Assembly (NCBI GenBank): GCA_947259705.1
Contig: CAMYNL010000018.1
Span: 1 to 60,612 of the forward strand
DNA length: 60,612 bases
Reading direction: 5' to 3'
DNA from: an uncultured Gammaproteobacteria bacterium
Lineage (GTDB): Bacteria; Pseudomonadota; Gammaproteobacteria; Arenicellales; JAANXG01
Made by a program: the position numbers and the translations under genes. Position 1 is the stretch's first letter. Every line of letters starts with the position of its first letter. Positions 8,273 through 15,973 of this stretch are shown here, one piece after another. The notes beneath the pieces were generated by a model, which saw only the letters and a list, made by a program, of their open reading frames with translations, had not been told where the DNA came from and did no database searches.

Positions 8273-9763
8273 ATGGCAACTCCCGCCGACGATCTGTCAA
8301 CGCCCGCCCCGAGTCGCGATATGGTGGCGGTGGCACTGCGCCGCATCCTTCCCGACGAATCCGTGCTCGCCGACGACGAATCGGTGCGGCCCTACGAGTG
8401 TGATGGTCTGTCCGCCTACCGGCGCCTGCCCCTGATCGTGGCGCTGCCCAATACGGTGGAGCAGGTATGCGAGATCGCCCGCTGCTGCCGCGACCTGAAA
8501 GTTCCGCTGGTGGCGCGCGGCGCCGGTACCGGTCTCTCAGGCGGAGCACTGCCGCTGGAGAATGGCGTGCTGTTGAGCCTGACCAAGTTCACCCGCATCC
8601 TCGACATCGACCCGGCCAACCGCACCGCCCGGTTGCAACCGGGAGTGCGCAACCTGGCGATCTCCGAGGCGGTTTCCCACCTGGACCTTTATTATGCGCC
8701 GGACCCCTCCTCGCAGATCGCCTGCACCATCGGCGGAAACGTGGCGGAGAATTCCGGTGGGCTGCACTGCCTCAAGTACGGCCTGACCGTGCACAACATC
8801 CTGGAACTGAAAGTGGTTACCATCGACGGGGAGCTGGTGACCATCGGCGGCCAGGCCCTGGACGCCGCCGGCTATGACCTACTGGCCCTGATGACCGGTT
8901 CGGAAGGCCTGTTGGGTATCATTGTCGAGGTGACGGTGAAGCTGCTGCCGAAGCCCGAGTGCGCCAAGGTGATAATGGCTTCCTTCGATGACGTCGAGAA
9001 GGCCGCTGACGCGGTCGGTAACATCATCGCTCGGGGCATCATCCCCGGCGGTCTGGAGATGATGGACAACAAGGCCATTCGCGCCGCCGAAGACTACGTG
9101 CATGCCGGCTATGACACCGAGGCGGCCGCCATCGTGCTTTGTGAACTGGACGGCACACCCGAGGAGGTCGACGACGACATCCGGCGGGTCGAGGAGGTAT
9201 TGCAGCGGGGCGGTTGTACCGACCTGCAGCTGGCGCGTGACGAGGCCCAGCGCATGGCCTTCTGGTCCGGCCGCAAGGCCGCCTTTCCCGCGGTGGGGCG
9301 AATCTCGCCCGATTACTACTGCATGGACGGGACCATCCCGCGCAAGCGGCTGGGCACGGTGCTCAACCGTATCGACGCGCTGTCCGAGGAGTCGGGCCTG
9401 CGCATCGCCAACGTGTTCCATGCCGGTGACGGCAACCTGCACCCGCTGATCCTGTATGACGGCAACAAACCGGGTGAACTTGAACTGGCGGAGGAAGTGG
9501 GCGGCAAGATCCTGGAGCTGTGCGTGGAGGTGGGCGGCACCATCACCGGTGAACACGGGGTCGGCATCGAGAAGATCAACCAGATGTGTGTGCAGTTCAA
9601 CGCCCAGGAGTTGACCCAGTTCCATGCCGTCAAGGAGGCATTCGATCCCGGGCGCCTGCTCAATCCGGACAAGGCCGTACCGACCCTGCATCGCTGCGCC
9701 GAGTTCGGCGCCATGCACGTCCACAAAGGGAACTCGAAGTTTCCCAACATTGAACGCTTCTGA
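8273..9763 (+). CDS. glcD: Glycolate oxidase-type FAD-linked oxidase, GlcD subunit
   Basis: A 496-aa flavoprotein of the GlcD/D-lactate dehydrogenase family, which oxidises 2-hydroxyacids such as glycolate or D-lactate. The N-terminal PCMH FAD-binding domain contains RGAGTGLSGGALP and IGGNVAENSGGLHC. The C-terminal oxidase domain contains HAGDGNLHPL and GEHGVGIEK, all diagnostic. The ATG of MATPADDLS was chosen because a GGAG lies just upstream; an ORF open further upstream overlaps azlD out of frame. GlcE and GlcF follow within a few bases, so a three-subunit membrane-associated complex is expected. Confidence 0.93.
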   Translation: MATPADDLSTPAPSRDMVAVALRRILPDESVLADDESVRPYECDGLSAYRRLPLIVALPNTVEQVCEIARCCRDLKVPLVARGAGTGLSGGALPLENGVLLSLTKFTRILDIDPANRTARLQPGVRNLAISEAVSHLDLYYAPDPSSQIACTIGGNVAENSGGLHCLKYGLTVHNILELKVVTIDGELVTIGGQALDAAGYDLLALMTGSEGLLGIIVEVTVKLLPKPECAKVIMASFDDVEKAADAVGNIIARGIIPGGLEMMDNKAIRAAEDYVHAGYDTEAAAIVLCELDGTPEEVDDDIRRVEEVLQRGGCTDLQLARDEAQRMAFWSGRKAAFPAVGRISPDYYCMDGTIPRKRLGTVLNRIDALSEESGLRIANVFHAGDGNLHPLILYDGNKPGELELAEEVGGKILELCVEVGGTITGEHGVGIEKINQMCVQFNAQELTQFHAVKEAFDPGRLLNPDKAVPTLHRCAEFGAMHVHKGNSKFPNIERF

Positions 9764-9780
9764 CCCCGGGGTGGCATGGC

Positions 9781-10869
9781 ATGGCCGAGCACCTGCAAGC
9801 CGGATCCACCGATCATGATGCCGCTGCTGAATTGGCGGCAGCGGTCAGCGAGACGGTCGCGGCGCGGCGGCCATTGCGGCTGATCGGGCGCGACACCAAG
9901 GCGTTTTACGGCCGCCACGTCGAAGGACAGGTTCTCGACTGCGCCTGCCATACCGGAGTGGTGAACTACGAGCCGACCGAGCTGGTGCTCACCGCCCGCG
10001 CCGGCACCCCGCTGCGGGACATTGAGCGACTGCTCGCCGACAACGGCCAGGCACTGGCCTTCGAGCCTCCCGCCTTCGGTGACACCGCCACCCTCGGCGG
10101 CACCATCGCCTGCGGCTTCTCCGGGCCGCGCCGGCCCTACGCGGGCGCGGCCCGGGACTTCGTGCTCGGTGCCCGCATCGTCAATGGCCGCGGCGAGGTG
10201 CTGAGCTTCGGCGGCCAGGTGATGAAGAACGTCGCCGGCTACGACCTGTCGCGGCTGATGGTCGGCGCCCTCGGCGGGCTCGGTGTGTTGCTGGACATCT
10301 CGCTGAAGGTGCTGCCGCGGCCGTTGTGCGAGCACACCGTCATGTTCCCGCTGACGCAGCACGAGGCGATTGCCAGGATGAACGAATGGGCCGGCCGCCC
10401 GCTGCCTGTCTCGGCCACCTGCTGCACCGATGACCGGCTCTATGTCCGCCTCTCCGGCTCCGAGAACGGCGTGCGCGCAGCGCTCCGGGACCTGGGCGGC
10501 GAGGTGGTGTCCGATGCCAGTGAATTCTGGCGGACGCTGCGCGAACACCAGCACCCGTTCTTCCAGCACGCGGGGCCGCTGTGGCGGGTGTCGGTGGCGC
10601 AGGCGACACCGCCGCTGGCGTTGCCGGGCGATTGCCTGATCGAATGGGGGGGTGGCCTTCGCTGGCTGAAATCCGATGCCGCGGCCGCCGTCATCCGTGC
10701 CGCTGCCGCCGCCGCGGGCGGTCATGCCACGTTGTTTCGCGGTGGCGACCGCGGTGGCGAGGTGTTTCACCCCCTGTCGCCGGCGCTGTTCGCTCTGCAT
10801 CGGAACCTCAAGCGCGCACTGGACCCGGAGGGGATATTCAATCCCGGCCGCATGTACGACGGCGTGTAG
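9781..10869 (+). CDS. glcE: Glycolate oxidase FAD-binding subunit GlcE
   Basis: A 362-aa second FAD-binding (PCMH) subunit. It has RLIGRDTKAFYGR near the N-terminus, TLGGTIACGFSGPRRPYAGA as the flavin-binding segment, and a C-terminus ending IFNPGRMYDGV, all typical of GlcE. It lies 17 bp behind glcD and two bases before glcF. Confidence 0.92.
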   Translation: MAEHLQAGSTDHDAAAELAAAVSETVAARRPLRLIGRDTKAFYGRHVEGQVLDCACHTGVVNYEPTELVLTARAGTPLRDIERLLADNGQALAFEPPAFGDTATLGGTIACGFSGPRRPYAGAARDFVLGARIVNGRGEVLSFGGQVMKNVAGYDLSRLMVGALGGLGVLLDISLKVLPRPLCEHTVMFPLTQHEAIARMNEWAGRPLPVSATCCTDDRLYVRLSGSENGVRAALRDLGGEVVSDASEFWRTLREHQHPFFQHAGPLWRVSVAQATPPLALPGDCLIEWGGGLRWLKSDAAAAVIRAAAAAAGGHATLFRGGDRGGEVFHPLSPALFALHRNLKRALDPEGIFNPGRMYDGV

Positions 10870-10871
10870 CG

Positions 10872-12077
10872 ATGCAGACCCACCTGGCGGATTTCATCAG
10901 GGACACCGACAAGGGCCGCGAGGCCGAAGCGATACTGCGCAAGTGCGTGCATTGCGGTTTCTGCACCGCCACCTGTCCAACCTACCAGTTGCTGGGCGAC
11001 GAACTCGACAGTCCGCGCGGACGCATCTACCTGATGAAACAGGTGCTCGAGGGCGGGGAAGCGACAGCCATCACCCAACGCCACCTTGATCGGTGTCTGA
11101 GCTGCCGCAACTGCGAGACTACTTGCCCGTCCGGTGTGCAGTACGGGCGCCTGGTGGATATCGGGCGCGAGGTGTTGGAGGAAAAGGTCGAACGTTCCGC
11201 GCTGGACCGCTTCATGCGCGGGGCACTGCGCACAGTGCTGCCCTATCGTAACCGCTTCACGCCGCTGTTGCGCCTGGGGCAGGCGTTCCGGCCGATACTG
11301 CCGCCGCCGCTCAAGCGCACCGTGCCGGCGCGCCTGCGGGCTGGGACCTGGCCCGAGAATGCCCACGGTCGCACCATGCTGGTGCTGCAGGGTTGCGTGC
11401 AGCCGTCGCTGGCGCCGGACATCAACGCCGCCGCGGCGCGGGTCTTCGATCGTCTGGGGATCCGCCTGGTGGCTGCACAGGACGGCTGTTGCGGCGCCGT
11501 CAGCCACCACCTGAGCGCCGGCGATGAAGCGCTGCACTTCATGCGTCGCAACATCGATACCTGGTGGCCCTACGTGGAGCAGGGCGCCGAGGCCATCGTC
11601 ATGACCGCCAGCGGTTGCGGTGCGGTGGTCAAGGAATACGGCCACCTGCTGCGCGACGATGCCACTTATGCCGAGCGCGCGGCCCGCATCGCAGCCCTGA
11701 CCCGGGATATCAGCGAGGTGCTGCGCGACGAGGACCTGACGCCGTTCCGGCTCGCGAAACCGCAGCGGGTGGCGTTTCATCCGCCGTGCACCCTGCAGCA
11801 CGGCCAGAAGCTGCATGGCGTGGTGGAGGCCATGCTGCACGGTCTGGGCTACCAGCTGACCGCGGTGCCGGATGTCCACCTTTGCTGCGGTTCGGCGGGC
11901 ACCTATTCAATCCTGCAGCCCGGCATCGCCACTCGACTCAAACGCAACAAACTGCAGGCACTGGAGAGCGGGGCGCCTGAGGTTATCGCCACCGCCAACA
12001 TCGGCTGTCTGACCCACTTGCAGAGCGAAACGGAAACACCGGTGAAGCACTGGGTGGAGTTGCTGGCCGCCTCATGA
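10872..12077 (+). CDS. glcF: Glycolate oxidase iron-sulfur subunit GlcF
   Basis: A 401-aa electron-transfer subunit. It contains two 4Fe-4S ferredoxin motifs, CVHCGFCTATCP and CLSCRNCETTCP, followed by two CCG-type cysteine-rich domains (CCGAVSHH and CCGSAGTY), the standard GlcF layout. It passes electrons from GlcDE to the quinone pool. The ATG directly after the glcE stop was chosen because MQTHLADFIRDT is the usual GlcF N-terminus. Confidence 0.94.
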   Translation: MQTHLADFIRDTDKGREAEAILRKCVHCGFCTATCPTYQLLGDELDSPRGRIYLMKQVLEGGEATAITQRHLDRCLSCRNCETTCPSGVQYGRLVDIGREVLEEKVERSALDRFMRGALRTVLPYRNRFTPLLRLGQAFRPILPPPLKRTVPARLRAGTWPENAHGRTMLVLQGCVQPSLAPDINAAAARVFDRLGIRLVAAQDGCCGAVSHHLSAGDEALHFMRRNIDTWWPYVEQGAEAIVMTASGCGAVVKEYGHLLRDDATYAERAARIAALTRDISEVLRDEDLTPFRLAKPQRVAFHPPCTLQHGQKLHGVVEAMLHGLGYQLTAVPDVHLCCGSAGTYSILQPGIATRLKRNKLQALESGAPEVIATANIGCLTHLQSETETPVKHWVELLAAS

Positions 12078-12114
12078 GAACCGAGACCCGTGCGATGATC
12101 CCGGGGCGCGTCGA

Positions 12115-13458
12115 ATGAACCTTTCACTGTTGCTGCAGGCACGCCAGGACGACCCCATGCGCGTTGCGGTGATCGGTGCCGGCAAGTTCGGCAGCATGTT
12201 CCTCGCCCAGGCACCGCGCACGCCGGGCCTGCATGTCGCCGCCATCGTCGACCTCGACATCGGCCGGGTGCGCGACTCGTTGGCGCGTATCGGCTGGCCG
12301 GCGGAAGAGTCTGCCGCGCGGGACCTGGATCACGCCCTGGCGTCCCGCACCACTTGGCTCACCGATGATGTAGCCAGGTTGTGGCAGGAGGACCGCATCG
12401 ACCTGGTGATCGAGGCGACCGGCAACGTCAACGCCGCGGTGGAGCATGTACTGGCCGCCTTCGCCCATGGCAAGCACGTGGTGATGGTGACGGTGGAAGC
12501 CGACGCGGTCATCGGGCCGCTGCTGCACGCCCGCGCCGAGGCGGCGGGGCGCACCTATGCGATGGCCTATGGCGACCAGCCGGCGCTCATCTGCGAGCTG
12601 GTGGACTGGGCCCGCACCTGTGGTTTCCAGGTCACCTGCGCCGGCAAGGGCACGAAGTATCTGCCCGCATATCATGCGTCCACGCCGGAGACCGTGTGGG
12701 GCCACTACGGCTTCAGCGACCAGCAGGTGGCCAGCGGTGACTACAACGCGCGCATGTTCAACTCCTTCCTCGACGGCACCAAGTCGGCTATCGAGATGGC
12801 GGCGGTGGCCAACGCCACCGGCCTGGCGCCTCAGGACGCCGGCCTGCTGTTTCCACCCTGCCCGGCGGACCGGCTGGCTTCGGTATGCTGCCCGGCCAGT
12901 GCCGGCGGGGTGCTTGAGCGGTCGGGCACCGTGGAGGTGGTATCCAGCCTGGACCGTGATGGCAACGAGGTGCCGCGGGATCTGCGCTGGGGGGTTTACG
13001 TCACCTTCGAGACCGACAATCCTTACGTCACCCGCTGTTTTGCGGAGTACGGCGTAGTCACCGATCCCAGCGGGCGCTACGCGGCGCTGTACCGGCCGAC
13101 CCACTTCATCGGCCTGGAACTGGGCTACTCGGTGGCTTGGGCCTGCCTGCGCGGCGTGGCCACCGGCTCGCCGCGGGAGTTCCTGGCCGACGTGGCGGCG
13201 GTGGCGAAACGCAACCTGCGCGCCGGCGAGGTGCTGGACGGCGAGGGCGGCTACACAGTCTACGGCAAGCTGATGCCGGCCCCGGCAAGTGTCAGTGGGG
13301 ATTGCCTGCCGCTCGGGCTGGCCCACGGCGTTGTCTTGGCCCGGCCGGTCGCCGCCGGCGCCGCGGTGCGCTGGGGCGATCTAGAGCATGCGCCTGCGTC
13401 CCTTGCCGCGACACTTCGCCGCGAACTGGTCGCGCAGCACGCCCCGCCGTCCCACTAG
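12115..13458 (+). CDS. Homoserine dehydrogenase-like NAD(P) oxidoreductase with C-terminal SAF domain
   Basis: A 447-aa protein. An N-terminal Rossmann domain (RVAVIGAGKFGSMF) resembles the NAD-binding domain of homoserine dehydrogenase. A central catalytic part includes AGKGTKYLPAYHASTPETVW. A C-terminal region (about 355-435, NLRAGEVLDGEGGYTVYGKL to LARPVAAGAAVRWGD) fits an SAF fold like that in FlgA and sialic acid synthases. Proteins of this architecture occur in sugar-acid catabolic clusters, but I cannot name the reaction. It follows glcF by 37 bp in the same direction and probably acts on a product or precursor of the glycolate-oxidase step. Confidence 0.78.
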   Translation: MNLSLLLQARQDDPMRVAVIGAGKFGSMFLAQAPRTPGLHVAAIVDLDIGRVRDSLARIGWPAEESAARDLDHALASRTTWLTDDVARLWQEDRIDLVIEATGNVNAAVEHVLAAFAHGKHVVMVTVEADAVIGPLLHARAEAAGRTYAMAYGDQPALICELVDWARTCGFQVTCAGKGTKYLPAYHASTPETVWGHYGFSDQQVASGDYNARMFNSFLDGTKSAIEMAAVANATGLAPQDAGLLFPPCPADRLASVCCPASAGGVLERSGTVEVVSSLDRDGNEVPRDLRWGVYVTFETDNPYVTRCFAEYGVVTDPSGRYAALYRPTHFIGLELGYSVAWACLRGVATGSPREFLADVAAVAKRNLRAGEVLDGEGGYTVYGKLMPAPASVSGDCLPLGLAHGVVLARPVAAGAAVRWGDLEHAPASLAATLRRELVAQHAPPSH

Positions 13459-13616
13459 GCCTTTGGCGGAGGGGCCGCCCCTCCTGGCACTGTCCAGGAC
13501 CGCGTTCGCCGTGCCAAAGGCGTCATATTACTGACGAAAGGCGGGTATTGCCGCAGAATGTACTATACTTAGACGGTAAGCCACCACGGTGGGTTGAGGT
13601 TCCGACCGAAAAACAT

Positions 13617-13645
13617 TTGACAAAGCAATATTAGATAATCACAAT
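13617..13645 (+). promoter_or_regulatory. Possible sigma-70 promoter of the small RNA / rplM leader
   Basis: A perfect -35 box TTGACA is followed, after 17 nt, by CACAAT (four of six matches to TATAAT). Transcription would start near 13652 and read into the structured RNA described next. The weak -10 keeps confidence moderate. Confidence 0.4.
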
Positions 13646-13651
13646 ATCCTT

Positions 13652-13779
13652 ACGTTGCGCTGCAACATGTCGCTTGAACACTGACCACACGCATGGATTG
13701 CGGGTGGTGACGGAAATAGTAAGGCTCCTCCATCCTCCTTTGGTGGTTTGGGCGTGGCACCTAGCCACGCCTTTTTTTT
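13652..13779 (+). ncRNA. Candidate small RNA (or attenuated leader) with anti-Shine-Dalgarno loops
   Basis: No ORF occupies this stretch, but it folds well by eye. Hairpin 1 pairs ACCAC-A-CGCA with TGCG-G-GTGGT around a TGGAT loop, which exposes the GGA trinucleotide bound by CsrA/RsmA proteins. A CTCCTCC segment (anti-Shine-Dalgarno-like) straddles the base of the next hairpin. Hairpin 2 pairs CCATC with GGTGG and presents CTCCTTT in its loop. The last hairpin is a strong intrinsic terminator. An independent sRNA regulating translation is one reading. A termination-controlled leader of the ribosomal protein operon 92 nt downstream is the alternative. No known RNA family was recognised. Confidence 0.4.
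13751..13779 (+). terminator. Strong intrinsic terminator before rplM
   Basis: A perfect 8-bp stem, GGCGTGGC with GCCACGCC, encloses a 5-nt ACCTA loop and is followed by eight T residues. It can end either the catabolic operon and sRNA upstream or attenuate an rplM leader. Confidence 0.9.
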
Positions 13780-13871
13780 ACCCTGATCCCCCGGGCGGGG
13801 CCGATCTTGTAAGTTCAAGCAGCGTCTTGTAGTATCCGCGCTCCCAGATTTTCATCCCAGTTCACGGCATA

Positions 13872-14300
13872 ATGAAAACGTATACCGCCAAGCCAAAGGA
13901 CATACGTCGGGAGTGGTTCGTGGTTGATGCCGCCGACAAGGTCCTGGGCCGGCTGGCCACCGAGGTGGCGCGGCGACTGCGCGGCAAGCACAAGCCCGAG
14001 TACACCCCGCACATGGACACGGGCGACCACATCATCATCATTAATGCCGACAAGGTGCGCGTGACCGGCGCCAAGACGCAGGACAAGATGTATTACCGCC
14101 ACACGGGATACCCGGGTGGCATCAAGAAAGCGTCTTTCGATGTGCTGCAGGCGCGGCATCCGGAGCGCGTGATCGAGCAGGCAGTGAAGGGCATGCTGCC
14201 CAAGAACTCCTTGGGCCGCGCCATGTTCAAGAAACTGCACATCTACGCCGGGCCGCAGCACAAGCACCAGGCCCAGCAGCCGCAGAACCTGAAGTGGTAA
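13872..14300 (+). CDS. rplM: 50S ribosomal protein L13
   Basis: A 142-aa L13 of normal length. It starts [20 protein letters not shown], with the conserved [20 protein letters not shown] and HTGYPGGIK segments. It lies nine bases before rpsI, the universal bacterial pairing. In E. coli L13 autoregulates this operon; the structured region upstream could play a comparable part. Confidence 0.97.
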   Translation: MKTYTAKPKDIRREWFVVDAADKVLGRLATEVARRLRGKHKPEYTPHMDTGDHIIIINADKVRVTGAKTQDKMYYRHTGYPGGIKKASFDVLQARHPERVIEQAVKGMLPKNSLGRAMFKKLHIYAGPQHKHQAQQPQNLKW

Positions 14301-14309
14301 CGAGAGCGT

Positions 14310-14708
14310 ATGGCGACTAGTCAAGAGATATACACCGGAACCGGGCGGCGCAAGTCATCCACAGCACGCGTTCGCCTCCGCCGCGGCAGCGGCCAGATCA
14401 CCGTCAACCGTCGTCCCCTGGATCAATTCTTCGGTCGTGAGACCGCGCGCATGATCGTGCACCAGCCGCTGGTGCGCGTGGACATGCAGAACGTGTTCGA
14501 CATCGAAGTCTCGGTCGCCGGCGGCGGCAACAGCGGCCAGGCCGGCGCCATCCGCCATGGCATCACCCGGGCGCTGATCGACTACGATGAGGCTCTGCGA
14601 CCCAGCCTGCGCAAGGCCGGTTTCGTCACCCGCGACGCCCGCGAGGTAGAGCGCAAGAAGGTCGGCCTGCACAAGGCACGCAAGCGCCCGCAATACTCCA
14701 AGCGCTAA
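14310..14708 (+). CDS. rpsI: 30S ribosomal protein S9
   Basis: A 132-aa S9 with the conserved [13 protein letters not shown] start, a [15 protein letters not shown] core and the terminal RKRPQYSKR tail whose last arginine contacts P-site tRNA. It is co-transcribed with rplM and followed closely by a long perfect inverted repeat that can terminate transcription. Confidence 0.97.
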   Translation: MATSQEIYTGTGRRKSSTARVRLRRGSGQITVNRRPLDQFFGRETARMIVHQPLVRVDMQNVFDIEVSVAGGGNSGQAGAIRHGITRALIDYDEALRPSLRKAGFVTRDAREVERKKVGLHKARKRPQYSKR

Positions 14709-14718
14709 GGCAAAAAAC

Positions 14719-14769
14719 AAAGGGGTCGGTGACAAATGAGACGCATTCTCATTTGTCACCGACCCCTTT
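14719..14769. repeat. 23-bp perfect inverted repeat, REP/RAYT-like palindrome acting as terminator
   Basis: Two perfectly complementary 23-nt arms enclose a CGCAT loop, with A-rich sequence before and TTTTT after, so it is a bidirectional terminator. The arm core GGGGTCGGTGACAAATGAGA looks like palindromes scattered through many environmental proteobacterial genomes and linked to REP-associated transposases; that link is from memory, not a search. No second copy was seen in this window. Confidence 0.8.
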
Positions 14770-14860
14770 TTGCTGCGGCGGCTGACGAGGCAGCGGAATT
14801 AATTTAGACTTCGGGTTCCAAGCCGAAGTCCAGACTGCCTTGAGCAGAGGGCTGATCCAC

Positions 14861-14934
14861 TGGGGGATCGTCTAGTGGTAGGACTGCGGACTCTGACTCC
14901 GCCAGCGGGGGTTCGAATCCCTCTCCCCCAGCCA
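14861..14934 (+). tRNA. tRNA-Gln (anticodon CUG)
   Basis: A 74-nt cloverleaf. The acceptor stem TGGGGGA pairs with TCCCCCA and the 3' end GCCA is encoded. The D arm has AGTGGTA. The anticodon stem GCGGA/TCCGC encloses CT-CTG-AC, giving anticodon CTG, and the T arm has GGTTCGAATCC. The U1-A72 first pair is characteristic of tRNA-Gln. The DNA to its right changes character, so the 3' end may have served as an integration site. Confidence 0.96.
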
Positions 14935-15382
14935 TCCCCCCTCTCAAAGAGCGAGTCGTATGCCAGTTGCATATTCGATCTGCGCTGAGCCGGGTTTTGC
15001 CGGGGAGGCAAGGGGTTTGCATTAGGTGGGTCCCCGCATGGCAGAAACACTTACCGCGTCCTAGCGCAGTACCGCAGTCCTCTCCAGAAGTCCTCGATTC
15101 GCATAATTGCCTCGCATGATATGACCTCGTCCATGCATGGCGGCGAACCAAGTGCGCCGAAGCTGTAGGCATAGGTCAGCGTACCCGCGGCGTTAATTAC
15201 GACGGTTTAGGCAACAGCAAGACTTCGAAAAACTGGAATATTTCACAATTTCGGTGCAACGAAGTTCACAGATTCCCGATAAATTTCGCTGTAGCGTGAT
15301 CACCTCATGAAGGCCCTGGCTGATCCTGCCCCGCAGTCAAGTAGATAACGGGCGCAATCGGTGTCGTCGAGCGAGGTGATCT

Positions 15383-15700
15383 ATGCAAGTAAATGTGACA
15401 GACATGACCGAACGAAGGGTTCTGAAATATGCCAGACGGGTCGGCGTGGACCTCGAGGTGGTTGCCACCCCGAGCGGTATAGGAATATATGGCTTCGAAC
15501 TCACCACGGGCCTGGAACTGACCGACCTGCCAGGGATGTCATCTGGTGGCTGCTGGCGTTCCTGGAACGCAAGTATGACAGGCCTTCAGCAATACCTTAG
15601 GGATGCACTCGGGTCCGACTCTATTTCTGGAGCACCCCGGGGCACAATGGCTTCGGTGACCGAGCTCGCGACAAACCATACATGGACTTCTCGCCGGTAG
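15383..15700 (+). CDS. Hypothetical protein (105 aa)
   Basis: Not recognised. The ATG is preceded by a good ribosome binding site (GAGGTGATCT), which favours translation. The first half (MQVNVTDMTERRVLKYARR, then GIGIYGFELTTG) has ordinary protein composition. The second half (SGGCWRSWNASMTG onward) looks less regular, so a frameshift near residue 50 is possible. No membrane segment or signal peptide. It is convergent with a small minus-strand gene and lies in the AT-richer stretch beside tRNA-Gln. Confidence 0.45.
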   Translation: MQVNVTDMTERRVLKYARRVGVDLEVVATPSGIGIYGFELTTGLELTDLPGMSSGGCWRSWNASMTGLQQYLRDALGSDSISGAPRGTMASVTELATNHTWTSRR

Positions 15701-15745
15701 CAGTGGCGGCGAGAATAGTCAGCTTTGACGGAAACGAGCCACTAC

Positions 15746-15973
15746 TCAATGACTCAGTCTTGCCAATCGGATTAAGCCTGAACCGAAGGATTTCGTTCGT
15801 TTATCCCGCGTAAGCCAGCTACAGGCGATACCGGCTGCCGAGACCTTGCTCAACAGCGTCATATAGTTTGAGGCCTCCTCTTCCGAGACGAACGGACCGT
15901 GCCGGTATAACGCCGTTTCCACATACCAACCCTTGTCATCCCCCAGGGTAAGTGAACATTCGCGGACCATCAT
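15746..15973 (-). CDS. Small hypothetical protein (75 aa)
   Basis: Not recognised by name, but the composition is that of a real soluble protein: MMVRECSLTLGDDKGWYVET, then YRHGPFVSEEEASNYMTLL. The GPF-S-EEEA-Y-LL pattern resembles short uncharacterised proteins carried by many gammaproteobacteria. The internal ATG was chosen because GGGGG lies six bases upstream; an ATG seven codons earlier is the alternative. It has no transmembrane segment. Confidence 0.5.
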   Translation of the reverse strand: MMVRECSLTLGDDKGWYVETALYRHGPFVSEEEASNYMTLLSKVSAAGIACSWLTRDKRTKSFGSGLIRLARLSH

